Positions 27,190 through 36,325 of a stretch of DNA of 64,000 nt are shown here, one piece after another. The stretch comes from Candidatus Eremiobacterota bacterium. Its GTDB lineage: Bacteria > Vulcanimicrobiota > Vulcanimicrobiia > Vulcanimicrobiales > Vulcanimicrobiaceae. The stretch covers positions 62,001-126,000 of the forward strand of contig JAFAKB010000080.1 in the NCBI GenBank assembly GCA_019235885.1. The letters run 5' to 3'. The notes beneath the pieces are model-generated. The model ran no database searches, was not told where the DNA came from, and worked only from the letters and a program-made list of their open reading frames with translations. A program made the position numbers and the translations under genes. Every line of letters begins with the position of its first letter. Positions within the stretch are counted from its first letter, which is position 1.

Positions 27190-27741
27190 TCACGAGCCGG
27201 CTCCCGGCTTGGTGCCCTCGATCCGGCCCAGCGTAACGTCGCCGGTCCGGAAGTCGACCGTCGCGCTCGCGACCACGATCGTCGTGCCGGCCTCGGTGAT
27301 CGTCGCCTGGTGGTCGAGCTGCAGCACGCGGGTCGCGCCGACGTACCGCGCGCCGGTGGTCTTGAACGTGCGCTGGCGGCCTGACCCGATCGTCTCGCTC
27401 ACCTCCACCGGCCCGGCGACGGTCAGGTCGTTGGTGATCGTGTTCACCGTGACGCCGTCGGCCTTGATCAGCACGTCCGGCTTGCCGGCGCGGTGCAGCC
27501 GCCCGTCGCGCACGTGCGCGATCGTCGCCTGCGAGCCGTCCGGGCTCATCGTCACCGTGTCGTAGTCGAGCGACCACGCGCGCCCGTCGATCCGTTTCCC
27601 GGTCACCTTCCCGTGCGACATCGTGTCGGGCGCCGCGACGCGTCCGACCTCGACGTCGCCGCCGGCTCGCCCGATCTCGTACCCGACCCACGCCAAGAAC
27701 GCGAGCGCTGCGACCGCCGCCGCGATCCGCCACCACGTCAC
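27190..27741 (-). CDS. lptC: LptC-like LPS-export periplasmic protein
   Basis: The protein has 183 aa. One N-terminal membrane anchor (IAAAVAALAFLAWVGYEIG) is followed by an OstA/LptC beta-jellyroll: GKVTGKRIDGRAWSLDYD, VTVNTITNDLTVAGPVEV, TFKTTGARYVGATRVLQLD and TVDFRTGDVTLGRIEG. In the Lpt machine this protein relays lipopolysaccharide from LptB2FG to LptA. The start is GTG 27741 in a GTGA overlap with the lnt stop, so the genes are coupled. LptC proteins diverge greatly, and an LptA-like role cannot be excluded. Confidence 0.7.
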   Translation of the reverse strand: MTWWRIAAAVAALAFLAWVGYEIGRAGGDVEVGRVAAPDTMSHGKVTGKRIDGRAWSLDYDTVTMSPDGSQATIAHVRDGRLHRAGKPDVLIKADGVTVNTITNDLTVAGPVEVSETIGSGRQRTFKTTGARYVGATRVLQLDHQATITEAGTTIVVASATVDFRTGDVTLGRIEGTKPGAGS

Positions 27742-29201
27742 GCGCGCGCCCTCCGCCGCCGCGCGAACGCGATTGCGAACGGCAGCCCGACCAGCGCCAG
27801 CATCGCGAAACCGACCGGCGCCGGTCCGAGCCGCGCGTACAGCGCCGGCGCCGGTGCGCCGACCTCGCCGACGACGACGGCCGCGACCGCGAGCGGCGTG
27901 CGCCGCGTCCACGTTCCGTCGGGCGCGACGATTCCGCTGATCCCGGTCGCCGCGCCGCGCAGTACCCAGCGCCCCGTCTCCACCGCGCGCAGCGTCGCCG
28001 CTTGCGCGTGCTCGTACGGCCCTTCGGTCGTGCCGAACCACGCGTCGTCGGTCGCGATGAGGAACAGCGAAGGATCGTCGCGCAAGCGCGCGTGCGCGAT
28101 GTCGCCGAACACCGACTCCCAGCAGATTAGCGGCGTCACGCCGTCGTAGACTTCCTGCACGTTGTGGCCGGGAGCAAACCCGCCGATCTGGTCCGCGTAC
28201 GGCAGGTTCCGCAGCGACGCCGGCCCCGGAACGTACTCGGCGAACGGCACGAGCTGCTCTTTGACGTACAGCCCGCTGATGTCGCTCGTGTTCGCGCGCG
28301 GGTCGAAGATCAGCAGCGCGTTCTGCAGCCGCGTCCCGTCGTCCCAGAACGTTCCGACGTACAGCACCGCGCCGGTGTCGCGCGCCAGCTGCGCGAAGCG
28401 CGCGCGGAGCGCGGGCGCGCGCAGCAAGTCGGTCGTGATGACGGTCTCCGGCCACAAGATCAACGACGGGTGCTGCGCGCGCAGGGGCGTCGTCATCGCG
28501 GTGTACCGCTGCAGCGCGAGCGCGAGGCCGGCGTCGCTGCGCTTCACGCTCTGCGCGATCCCGCCTTGCACCGCCGCAACACGGCGTCTCGGCGCAGCAT
28601 GGTGCCGCGCCGGCCAGAGATACCACGCCGCCGCGGTGCAGATCAGCGTGCCGGCCCACACGGCGACGAACGCCGTTCTGCGCCGCGCGTCGCGCAGCGA
28701 CAAGAGCCACCAGCCGAGCGACGCGCCGAGCAGCACCGTCGCGAACGTCAACCCGTAGCCGCCGGCATATGCGGCGAGCGGGCGCAGCGGCGAGTCGACC
28801 ATCGTCGTGCCGAGCTGTTCCATCGGCACGCCGAGCGCCGAGCTCGAGCGAACTTGCTCCGCAAGCGCGAACGCCGCGGCGGCGACGAACGGCACGACGC
28901 GTGCGTCCAAGCGCCGCGCCGCCTGCGCGGCGACGTACGCGGCGAACGCGAACGCGAGCGCTTCGACGGCGGCCGGACCGAGATCGATGATCGGCGCCGC
29001 CGGACCGATCAGCGCGCCCGCCGTCTCACCGAACCAGGCAAATCCCAGAATGAAGAACAGCAGGCCGCTCGCGTACCCGACGAGCGCCGCCGTTCGCGGC
29101 GCGAGCGAGCACCACGTCAAAACCAAGCCTGCGCATGCGAACGGAGCGAGCCACCACCACGTTGTCAGTGGGAAGGCAAGATGCAGCGCGAGCGCGCACA
29201 C
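27738..29201 (-). CDS. lnt: Apolipoprotein N-acyltransferase
   Basis: The protein has about 487 aa from GTG 29201. Several membrane helices occupy the first 180 residues, followed by a nitrilase domain. The catalytic triad regions are visible: LILWPETVI (Glu), LYVKEQLVPFAEYVP (Lys) and TPLICWESVFGD (Cys). It N-acylates the cysteine of mature lipoproteins in the inner membrane, consistent with the many lipoproteins here. The start is uncertain. ATG 29369 is in frame but would run antisense into the lipoprotein gene by 125 bp. GTG 29201 leaves 43 bp between the divergent genes but has no clear Shine-Dalgarno. Confidence 0.88.
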   Translation of the reverse strand: MCALALHLAFPLTTWWWLAPFACAGLVLTWCSLAPRTAALVGYASGLLFFILGFAWFGETAGALIGPAAPIIDLGPAAVEALAFAFAAYVAAQAARRLDARVVPFVAAAAFALAEQVRSSSALGVPMEQLGTTMVDSPLRPLAAYAGGYGLTFATVLLGASLGWWLLSLRDARRRTAFVAVWAGTLICTAAAWYLWPARHHAAPRRRVAAVQGGIAQSVKRSDAGLALALQRYTAMTTPLRAQHPSLILWPETVITTDLLRAPALRARFAQLARDTGAVLYVGTFWDDGTRLQNALLIFDPRANTSDISGLYVKEQLVPFAEYVPGPASLRNLPYADQIGGFAPGHNVQEVYDGVTPLICWESVFGDIAHARLRDDPSLFLIATDDAWFGTTEGPYEHAQAATLRAVETGRWVLRGAATGISGIVAPDGTWTRRTPLAVAAVVVGEVGAPAPALYARLGPAPVGFAMLALVGLPFAIAFARRRRARA

Positions 29202-29244
29202 AAGCGCGACGGCCGTGCTGCGAACGGTCGCGAAGGAGAAGAGC

Positions 29245-29976
29245 GTGCGTCGGCTCGTTACGGTAGTGGTCGTTGCGGCGATGATGATCGGGCTTTCGGG
29301 ATGCGGGCGGCAGGTCACCGGACTGAACGCCGGCGGCGGCGGGATCGTCCCGGCGGGAGAGACTGCCATTCGCTTCGATACGGTAGGCCCGCTCGACTTC
29401 CAGAACGTCTCCTATCTGATCGTGCTGAACACGACGGGGAACGGCCAGCAGCCGTACGCGCTCGGCTACAACACCGACTTCAAGAACTGGTCGGCGTTCT
29501 TCATCGTGGGCGGCGGTGCGGGCTACGCGAACTTCCCAGGCCTGCTCCAGGTCTATCAGGACCCCGCCTCGGGCGCCGCGCGCACGTTCAACGTGCCGAT
29601 CCCGAACGGGACGGTGAACTTCAACCCGACGGTCCCGACCGGGAACGGCTTCCAGATCACGTTCAACCGCTGCATCGTCGACCTCGCCCCGCCGACGGCA
29701 TCGCCGCCGCCGCCGGTCAGCTCGAACAAGGACTGCCCGCCGTACACCAACATCAACAAGGTTTGGCAGGTCAGCCTGTTCACGCTCGACCGCACGCAGT
29801 CGCCGGTCGACTCGCTCAGCTCGAACGGCGCGTCGAACACCGACTACAAGTTCCCCAACAACGGCCTCGACACGTCGCAGACGATCACCACGCTGAACTT
29901 CTTCAAGCAGGGAAACCAGCAAGTCTCGAACCCCTCCGCGCAGATCGCCGGCGTCGAAGTCTTCAACACGCCCTAA
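29245..29976 (+). CDS. Lipoprotein of unknown function
   Basis: The protein has 243 aa. It has a classic lipoprotein signal (RRLVTVVVVAAMMIGLSGC, lipobox LSGC) and then a Gly/Asn/Thr-rich, strand-forming body (IRFDTVGPLDFQNVSYLIVL, YNTDFKNWSAFFIVGG, VWQVSLFTLDRTQSPVDS). GTG 29245 is preceded by AGGAGA at five bases. A Ser/Pro segment (PPTASPPPPVSSN) lies in the middle. No domain recognised. Its divergent neighbour is lnt, the enzyme that matures such proteins. Confidence 0.7.
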   Translation: MRRLVTVVVVAAMMIGLSGCGRQVTGLNAGGGGIVPAGETAIRFDTVGPLDFQNVSYLIVLNTTGNGQQPYALGYNTDFKNWSAFFIVGGGAGYANFPGLLQVYQDPASGAARTFNVPIPNGTVNFNPTVPTGNGFQITFNRCIVDLAPPTASPPPPVSSNKDCPPYTNINKVWQVSLFTLDRTQSPVDSLSSNGASNTDYKFPNNGLDTSQTITTLNFFKQGNQQVSNPSAQIAGVEVFNTP

Positions 29977-29983
29977 CGAAGAT

Positions 29984-30151
29984 CTACTCGACGTCGCAGG
30001 GCGGGTGGCCGCAGGCGCAGGTCAGCTCCGCCTCCTCGTCGGTCGAGTCGCGCGCCTCGCATTCCTCGCTGCAGTACGCGGCGCCCTCGACGCCGCCGGT
30101 GACGGTGCAGTTGCACTCGCGGTATTCGCAGGGCTGGGTGAAGGTGCTCAT
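29984..30151 (-). CDS. Bacterial metallothionein (BmtA/SmtA-like)
   Basis: A 55-aa protein with nine Cys. The motif order CEYRECNCTV ... AAYCSEECEARD ... TCACGHPPCDVE follows bacterial metallothioneins (CxxxxCxC, YCSxxC, C-CGHxxC) such as SmtA. It should bind Zn, Cd or Cu in a cytosolic cluster. The usual SmtA central His is replaced, and an acidic loop (DSTDEEAEL) separates the last Cys group. It lies 33 bp downstream of lptD on the same strand and 8 bp from the convergent lipoprotein stop. No ArsR/SmtB-type regulator is visible next to it. Confidence 0.82.
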   Translation of the reverse strand: MSTFTQPCEYRECNCTVTGGVEGAAYCSEECEARDSTDEEAELTCACGHPPCDVE

Positions 30152-30184
30152 GCCGGGGCTTGTACCCCGCCGGGCACCGGCTCC

Positions 30185-32728
30185 TCAGAACGCGGTTCCG
30201 TTGCCGAACGCGGTCGTCGAGAAGCTCTGCGGGATGATCGAGCTGAGCGAGCTCTGCCCGAGCCCGAAGTTGATCCCGCGCGAGGGGAACGCCAGCAGGT
30301 TGATGCTCATCGTCAGCTGCTTGAGGTCTTCGTTGTACGCGAGGCGGATCTCGTAGCAGTCGCCGACGACATGGCGGTAGTAGATGTTCTTGCTCTCGAG
30401 CTTGCCGCGCCTCTTCCAGTCCACGAACGTCTCGAACTGCAAGTCGCTCTTGTACCCGAAGGGCGTGGCGAGCTGCACGTTGGTGCGGTCGAACCCGTTG
30501 CCGCGGCCCGGGGTGAAGCTGCCGCCGAGCAGCAGCGTCGAGCGCGGTGAGGGCCGCGAGGTCAGCGTGTACCCGACCGACTGCGCCTGGCGGTTGAAGA
30601 AGGTCGTGGCCGTCAGCGAGAGCGCGTAGATGTCGCCGTTGAAGATGCGCAGGTTGTCGGTGGCCTGTTTGGAGCCGTTGCCGAGCACGTCGATCGTCTT
30701 GAACGGCTCGGCCAGCGGTCCGTTCACGTGCGCTTCGGTGTACGAGATCACGTTGAGCACGTGGCCCCACAGCGGGGTGGTGAGCGTCGCCTGCTGCTGC
30801 AGCTGCGCTTTCAAGTCGCCGGTGCCGTACGCGTCCTGCTGCACGTTCACGGTGGCGGAGAGGTCGCTGTCGAGGAAGTGCGCCAGGGCCGGCCCGAACA
30901 CCAGCCGCGCCTCACCGCGCGGCGTGAGCACTTGCGCCTGCGGGTCGTCGTACTCGCCGAGCAGGTACGAGACCGTAATCGGCACCGCTTTGAAGCGCGG
31001 GAAGAGCGGGTCGTGCGGATGGATCGCGAGCTCCGGCTCCTTCTGCACGTTGCTGGGCGTCGTCGTGTCGTAGCGGTCGTAGGTCAGGTCCCAGTCGTAC
31101 GAGCGGCCGGTGTAGTGCGTGAGCGTCGAGTAGTGCAGCGTCGTCGCGGCCGGATAGCCGAGGTTGTGGCTGGTCGTGTACGAGACCGTCATGTCGTTCG
31201 AGGCGTTCGTGCCGAACGCGCGGTGATCGGTGATCCCGTAGTCGTAGGTCGACGCCTGCGTCCCGGTCGAGGAACGGTGGAAGCTGTAGTTCTGGTGGCT
31301 GCTCCCGATCTCGTTGCCGTGCGCGAGCGCGGCGGTGAGATCGTACTGTGGCGGCAGCGAGACCAGCGGGCCGTAGTTGCCGGTGTAGTTCAAACCGATC
31401 TGCGCGCGCAGCGAGCGCGTGAAGAACTCCTGGTCCTGGAAGGTCAGGTTGGTGCTGTTGGTGTTGCTGGTCTTGTTCTTCATCCGGAAGAACGAGAGAT
31501 CGCTCTGGCGGCGGCCGTCCTTGCGGCGCAGCGTTCCGACGTAGCCGAGCCCGAGCCCGATCCGGGTGTACTCTTCGATGCGGTAATAGCCGTAGTAGTA
31601 GTCGCTCGGCGAGAACCCGATCCGCGCCTTGACGTAGAACCCTTCCGCCTGCGAGTAGCCGACGATGGGGATGAACCCCGGCTGGCGGCGCGAGCCTTGC
31701 TCGTCGTGGCGCAGCGAGATCACCGCGACCGGCAGATAGAAGATCGCCAGCGCGCCGAGGAACAGCACCGCCGAGCGCGCCACCGCCTTGTCGCCTGGAT
31801 AGACGTCGAGCGTCTTCGACTCCAGGTGGTATCCGCCGCGCGGGTTCTCGCAGGTGGTGAGGTTCGCGCGCTCGACGTGCGTGACGCCGCTGCGGTCGGT
31901 GACCATCGTCGAGCCGGAGAAGTGCAGTTTCCCCTGCTCGACGCCTTGCGTCGACTCGCCGCGCCCGCGGATCAGCGTCGCCTTCTGCGTCGTCTCGTCG
32001 AAGCGCACCGAGTCCGCGAACAGCACGGTGTCGCCGCTGCGGTTGCGCAAGAACGTGTTGCCGGTGACGTCGATGTAGCGCCGGCCGTCGTAGTGCGCGT
32101 GGTCGCCGCCGAGCACGCCGTCCTGGTAGAAGACGTTGACGTGGCCGTCGAGGTCGAACGGCTCGCCGGGTTTGTTCGTTCCGCTCAGCTTGTCGCCCAG
32201 GATCGCGTACGTGTTCGGCTCGAGGATCTCGCCCGCCGCCGGCGAGGGGGAGGGCGAGGGCGTCGCCGGCGTGATCGGCCCGCTGCTCGCGGTCGGCGCC
32301 GGGATCGGGCTGCTCGAGGGCGGCGCGGTCTGCGGCGAGATGATGACCGGCGCGGGTGAGCCGCTCGGCGCCGGCGAGGCGGTCGGGAGCGGCGGCGGCG
32401 TCACCGCGCCGGGCGAGGGCGAGGCGACCGGGGGAACGAGGATCTGCGGCCCGAGCGGCGCGGCCGGCGGGCCGACGTACGGCGAAGGGAACGGCGAGGG
32501 CGACGCGCTCGCCGCCGGCGAGGCCGAGCTCCCGGGCGAAGGTGAGGGCGAGGGCGATTCGGAGCTCTGCGCGACTTGGCTTGCCGCGGCCGTTCCGCAG
32601 CCGCGCTGCAGCAGCGCGAGCGCGTGCGCGGCGTCGTCTTCCGCGCTCACCGCCGGCACAGGGATGCCGCACAGCGCGAACGAGAGCGCGACGAAGGTCA
32701 CGCCCGTGCGCCGGATCAGCGTCGTCAT
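30185..32728 (-). CDS. lptD: LPS-assembly protein LptD (OstA)
   Basis: The protein has 847 aa. A signal peptide is followed by an unusual Ser/Pro/Ala linker at about 55-175 (SESPSPSPSPGSSASP and similar runs). An OstA/LptA-like domain covers about 180-330 (NVFYQDGVLGGDHAHYD, RYIDVTGNTFLRNRSGD, ADSVRFDETTQKATLI). A large beta barrel with Tyr/Phe-rich strands runs to the C-terminus. It inserts lipopolysaccharide in the outer membrane together with LptE, which is not seen here. Only two Cys-containing segments (LTTCEN, VGDCYEIRL) are obvious. The ATG overlaps the lptF stop (ATGA). Confidence 0.85.
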   Translation of the reverse strand: MTTLIRRTGVTFVALSFALCGIPVPAVSAEDDAAHALALLQRGCGTAAASQVAQSSESPSPSPSPGSSASPAASASPSPFPSPYVGPPAAPLGPQILVPPVASPSPGAVTPPPLPTASPAPSGSPAPVIISPQTAPPSSSPIPAPTASSGPITPATPSPSPSPAAGEILEPNTYAILGDKLSGTNKPGEPFDLDGHVNVFYQDGVLGGDHAHYDGRRYIDVTGNTFLRNRSGDTVLFADSVRFDETTQKATLIRGRGESTQGVEQGKLHFSGSTMVTDRSGVTHVERANLTTCENPRGGYHLESKTLDVYPGDKAVARSAVLFLGALAIFYLPVAVISLRHDEQGSRRQPGFIPIVGYSQAEGFYVKARIGFSPSDYYYGYYRIEEYTRIGLGLGYVGTLRRKDGRRQSDLSFFRMKNKTSNTNSTNLTFQDQEFFTRSLRAQIGLNYTGNYGPLVSLPPQYDLTAALAHGNEIGSSHQNYSFHRSSTGTQASTYDYGITDHRAFGTNASNDMTVSYTTSHNLGYPAATTLHYSTLTHYTGRSYDWDLTYDRYDTTTPSNVQKEPELAIHPHDPLFPRFKAVPITVSYLLGEYDDPQAQVLTPRGEARLVFGPALAHFLDSDLSATVNVQQDAYGTGDLKAQLQQQATLTTPLWGHVLNVISYTEAHVNGPLAEPFKTIDVLGNGSKQATDNLRIFNGDIYALSLTATTFFNRQAQSVGYTLTSRPSPRSTLLLGGSFTPGRGNGFDRTNVQLATPFGYKSDLQFETFVDWKRRGKLESKNIYYRHVVGDCYEIRLAYNEDLKQLTMSINLLAFPSRGINFGLGQSSLSSIIPQSFSTTAFGNGTAF

Positions 32729-33891
32729 CGGTTCTCGCGCCAGCAGAGAATCGCGCCGGCCATCCCGGTGATGATGTTCGGAAGCCAGGCGGCGAGGTAC
32801 GGGTCGAGCGCGCCGTTCTTGCCGAACGCGCCGAACAGCGCGACCATCGCGTAGTAGCCGAACAAGCCGACGATCGAGAGCACGATGCCGAGCGTGCGCC
32901 CGCGCTTCCCGAACCGCACCGCCAGCGGGACCGCGAGAATCACCGCGATGAAGGCCGCGAACGGATAGGCGTACTTCGTTCCGAGCGTCAGCTCGCGGAC
33001 GGCGAGATCGGTCCCGCCCTGTCCCGTCTGCTTGCGGAACTTGATGTCCTGAGCGAGCCGCCGCGTGTCCATCGTGTACGTATCATTGAACGCGCTGCTG
33101 AGAAAATTCTGGCCGTTGTCGCCCATCGGGAGCGAGATGCGCAGGTCGTCGGCGCTGATGCTGATCACGGTCGGCAAACCGTCGGCGTTGAGGCGCGATT
33201 GGACCGCATGTTGGAGGACGATCTCCGTCCCGTCGATGCGCGCGGTCTTCGCCGTGAGGATCTGCGGAAAGTTTGTCGTGCGGGCCGGTTCGTAGATCAT
33301 GACGTTCTGCATCGTCCTTCCGTCGGCGCTGACGGATTGGATGTAGAACATGTTGCCGGTCGATGGGTCGGCGCGGAAGATGTTCGGCTCGATCGGAAGG
33401 GTCTGCGAGCGGTACAGGATCTGGTAGAAGCTGCGCGTCGAGAGGTCGGTTGCGACCGGGGCGAGCTTCTCGTTGATCATGAACGAGCCGATCGCGACCG
33501 CGGCACCGGCGATCAGCGGCAGCCGGATGATGCGCAGGAACGAAACCCCGGAGGTGCGCATCGCGTTGATCTCGTTGTCCGCCGCCAGCCGCCCGAACCC
33601 GAGCAGCGTGCCGAACAGGCACGCGAACGGAAACGCGAGCGGCGTCGCCTGCGGAACGCGGAAGACCAGGAACCGCAGCACCAGGAAGATCGGCGCGTGC
33701 TTGTTGACGATGTAGTCAGCCGCGAGCACGAAGATGTTCGCGAACCAGAACAGGAAGAACGCCGCCAGCGCGAACCAGAACGGTCCGGCGACCTCGCTCA
33801 GAACGTAGCGGTCGAGGATGCGCAGCCCCGGCACGCGGGGCGGTGCGGCGCGCGCGAACGTGGGGCTGCCCACGTTCGGGAAAACGGCCAT
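32725..33891 (-). CDS. lptF: LptF/LptG-family LPS-export permease
   Basis: The protein has 388 aa. It starts with LRILDRYVLSEVAGPFWFAL, the family hallmark. It has three N-terminal helices, a periplasmic jellyroll (IEPNIFRADPSTGNMFYIQ, VLQHAVQSRLNADGLPTV) and three C-terminal helices (YPFAAFIAVILAVPLAVRFG, GIVLSIVGLFGYYAMVALFG). It forms the LptB2FG extractor of lipopolysaccharide. Only one such gene is present, as in bacteria where F and G are one family. ATG 33891 or GTG 33834 (closer to the canonical start) are possible. It is coupled to lptD. Confidence 0.88.
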   Translation of the reverse strand: MAVFPNVGSPTFARAAPPRVPGLRILDRYVLSEVAGPFWFALAAFFLFWFANIFVLAADYIVNKHAPIFLVLRFLVFRVPQATPLAFPFACLFGTLLGFGRLAADNEINAMRTSGVSFLRIIRLPLIAGAAVAIGSFMINEKLAPVATDLSTRSFYQILYRSQTLPIEPNIFRADPSTGNMFYIQSVSADGRTMQNVMIYEPARTTNFPQILTAKTARIDGTEIVLQHAVQSRLNADGLPTVISISADDLRISLPMGDNGQNFLSSAFNDTYTMDTRRLAQDIKFRKQTGQGGTDLAVRELTLGTKYAYPFAAFIAVILAVPLAVRFGKRGRTLGIVLSIVGLFGYYAMVALFGAFGKNGALDPYLAAWLPNIITGMAGAILCWRENR

Positions 33892-33894
33892 TCC

Positions 33895-34371
33895 CTAACG
33901 GAGGCCGGCGACGACGCGGTCGACGTACGCGCGCGTCTCGGCGAACGGCGGAACCCCGTGCGCGGCGTCGACCGCACCCGGCCCGGCGTTGTACGCGGCG
34001 ACCGCGAGGCGAACGTTTCCTTTGTAGCGGCGCATCAGATCGTGCAGGTAGCGCGTCCCGCCGTCGACGTTCTGGTAGGGATCGAACGGGTTCGCGACGC
34101 GGTACATCGCGGCGGTCCCCGGCATGAGCTGCATCAGCCCTTCCGCGCCGACCCGCGAGACCGCGCTCGGATCGCCGTGCGACTCCGCGTCGATCACCGA
34201 GGCGACCAGCTTCGGGTCAACCGCGTTCGCCGCCGAGTAGGTCCGCACGATCGCGTCGAGCCGGCTGTGGTCCATCGAGTGCACGCCGCCGCCCGGCAAA
34301 AAGCCGCCGCTGCAGCCCGAGAGGCCGGCGAAAACGGAGGCAACGATAATCCAAAGGGCGCGCGAGGACAC
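33895..34371 (-). CDS. Lytic transglycosylase (SLT domain) lipoprotein
   Basis: The protein has 158 aa. The N-terminal signal ends in a lipobox (FAGLSGCSGG). The lysozyme-like SLT domain has the catalytic Glu in SVIDAESHGDPSAVSRVGA, then GLMQLMPGTAAMYRV, NPFDPYQNVDGGTRYL and LAVAAYNAGPGAV. It cleaves glycan strands in the periplasm with anhydro-MurNAc release. GTG 34371 is the only start that keeps the signal peptide. The gene is upstream of lptF by 3 bp, so wall remodelling and LPS export appear co-transcribed. Confidence 0.88.
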   Translation of the reverse strand: MSSRALWIIVASVFAGLSGCSGGFLPGGGVHSMDHSRLDAIVRTYSAANAVDPKLVASVIDAESHGDPSAVSRVGAEGLMQLMPGTAAMYRVANPFDPYQNVDGGTRYLHDLMRRYKGNVRLAVAAYNAGPGAVDAAHGVPPFAETRAYVDRVVAGLR

Positions 34372-34469
34372 GTCAATTCTGTTTTCGGCACTTCCGGCAC
34401 CCGGCCTTGTGAACCGCGTTCCCGGTACGAAGGCTGAACGAAACGCGGCCGCGAGCCGTCGCGCGGCGG

Positions 34470-35306
34470 TCAGCCGTTGCGGTCGATCCCCGGCAGCCCC
34501 GCCGCGCACAGCCGCAGCCTCCCGTGCCCGGCCTCGACGAGCGAGCGCCAGAACCGGCACAGCCCCGCGAGCTGCGCGTCGCTCGTCTGCATCCGCGCGT
34601 CGCCCGGCGTCAAACCCACGATCACGATCTCGGTCCCGCTCAGGTCCGGCAAAGCGCCGCTCGCGCGCAGGTCGCGCAGCGCCGCCGCCGTCGAGCCCGC
34701 CGGGTCGGAGCGGTAGCGGAACAGGTTGAGCGAACGGGTCTGCTGCCATCCGTTGAAGATCGCTACCACCACGTGCTGCGAGGCGGCTGGAGCGGTCCGA
34801 AAATCCTGGCCCGCCGCCGTCAGCGCGCCGAGCGGGTCGGAGCCGCCGGTCGTCGTCCCGATCCCCGGCAGCTTGTCGACCGCCGCCGCCGTCTTCACCA
34901 CGAACGCGCGCTGGTCGGACCGGTAGCGCAGCGGGTTCACCGAGTTCTGCCCGGTCGGCGCGGGGACTTCGCCGGCGAAGACGGGGAGCTCGGTCAGCGA
35001 GTCGGCGGTGATCGGTCGCAGGGTGACGGTCGCGCTCTCGCCCGCGCAGCCCGCGACCGCGCCGGCCATCGCGCGGTACGCCGGCCACCGGCCGGCCGGG
35101 ATCGTCGCCCCGGCGGCGACCAGCAGCTCGACCTGCGCGCCGGCGGGCAGCTCTCGCCCGAGCCAGGCGCTGGCGCACTGCCGCGCCCCGCCGTTCGGCT
35201 CGGCGGCCGAGGCGTTCTGCGCCCCGGAGCCGCAGCCGGCGAGCGGCGCGAAGCCAAGGAGGACGGTTGCCAGCCCGGCCGCGCGGTGGAGGGCGGCGGC
35301 GTTCAC
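34470..35306 (-). CDS. Lipoprotein of unknown function
   Basis: The protein has 278 aa. The signal peptide LATVLLGFAPLAGCGSG has a lipobox (LAGC). The body has alternating strands and helices. In the second half HVVVAIFNGWQQTRSLNLFR and LSGTEIVIVGLTPGDARM look like strand-loop elements of a Rossmann/vWA-type fold, but without a clear MIDAS. It is 6 bp downstream of a membrane-protein gene and most likely co-transcribed. I cannot assign a function. Confidence 0.6.
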   Translation of the reverse strand: MNAAALHRAAGLATVLLGFAPLAGCGSGAQNASAAEPNGGARQCASAWLGRELPAGAQVELLVAAGATIPAGRWPAYRAMAGAVAGCAGESATVTLRPITADSLTELPVFAGEVPAPTGQNSVNPLRYRSDQRAFVVKTAAAVDKLPGIGTTTGGSDPLGALTAAGQDFRTAPAASQHVVVAIFNGWQQTRSLNLFRYRSDPAGSTAAALRDLRASGALPDLSGTEIVIVGLTPGDARMQTSDAQLAGLCRFWRSLVEAGHGRLRLCAAGLPGIDRNG

Positions 35307-35312
35307 GGCGCG

Positions 35313-36152
35313 CTAGTGGACGGCGCCGTTGCGCGAGGTAGCCTCGCCGCCGGCGGGGCCGTCGTACGCGACCGACGGAGCAGAAGCAGCTGCTGCGGCC
35401 GAGGTGCGCGCCTCGGCGAGGCGGCCGGCCTCGTCGTCGGCGAAGCGGAAGGCGCGGTCGGCGGCGGCGAGCTCGTGCCGGGTCGCTTCGAGGTGCGCTT
35501 CGTCGGCCCGCAGCGCGCCGCGCAGCCGGCTGAGCCGCCAGCGGACGCGCAGGGCCTCGACCGACTCGCGGTAGTAGCCCGACGTGAACGCGATGACGAT
35601 CCCGATGAAGGCCAGCGTGGTGAGCGCGAGCGCCTGCACCGTCGGGTTGACCGCACCCGCCGCGCCGTCGGTCGAAGCCGACGCGTAGCCGAACCGCAGC
35701 GCGTAGCCGACGCCCAAGAACGCCGCCACGGCGAGCCCCGCGAAGAACAGGAAGATCCAGTCCAGCGCGGCGTGCGGCTGCGGCTTGCGGTGCCGCCGCA
35801 GCAGCTCGCCCAGCAGCAGTCCCAGCAGAAAGCCGCCGACCGCGAAGGCGAGCGTCAGCGCGACCAGCTCGACCTTGGTGGCGAAGAAGAACACGAGGCT
35901 CATCATCCGAGCCGGAAACCATTCGAGCACAACCGAGACGAGCGCCAGCACCGCGATCACCTCGAGCATCCAGCCGCGGTCGTAGGCCGGGATCGAGTCG
36001 AAGCGCGACTGCGCGACCCGAATCTGCGCCTCGCCGGCGTCGCAGCGCCGCTCCAGCTCCTCGATCCGCAGCCGCGCGTGGTGCGCCTTGTCGAGCATTG
36101 CCGCGTGATCGTCGTTCCGGTACACGCGCTGTTGGTACGTGGGCGACGCCAT
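35313..36152 (-). CDS. Membrane protein with coiled coils, unknown function
   Basis: The protein has 279 aa. A helical, charged N-terminus (DKAHHARLRIEELERRCDAG, about 20-40) leads to four hydrophobic segments between about 65 and 195. A second amphipathic coiled coil follows (RGALRADEAHLEATRHELAA, about 215-245). The termini appear cytosolic. ATG 36152 has GGAGGTG five bases upstream. It resembles no family I know and sits first in a two-gene unit with the lipoprotein downstream. Confidence 0.6.
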   Translation of the reverse strand: MASPTYQQRVYRNDDHAAMLDKAHHARLRIEELERRCDAGEAQIRVAQSRFDSIPAYDRGWMLEVIAVLALVSVVLEWFPARMMSLVFFFATKVELVALTLAFAVGGFLLGLLLGELLRRHRKPQPHAALDWIFLFFAGLAVAAFLGVGYALRFGYASASTDGAAGAVNPTVQALALTTLAFIGIVIAFTSGYYRESVEALRVRWRLSRLRGALRADEAHLEATRHELAAADRAFRFADDEAGRLAEARTSAAAAASAPSVAYDGPAGGEATSRNGAVH

Positions 36153-36325
36153 GGAAGCACCTCCGTCACGAAGTACCGCGCGAACTATGCGGATGTTGCG
36201 CGGCGCTCGAGGTCGTGACGAAGGTGCCCACCAATGCGATGCTACGCCCCGATGTAAGGACGAAAGCTTCAGCATTGAGGTGTGTTGCTAGGACGAAAGT
36301 CCCAGCGACGATTGCGTCGTTAGAA

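Noticed and set aside
29202-29369. Longer lnt starting at ATG 29369
   Set aside because: It would be antisense to the well-supported start and signal peptide of the lipoprotein gene; the added residues are low in complexity and not membrane-like.
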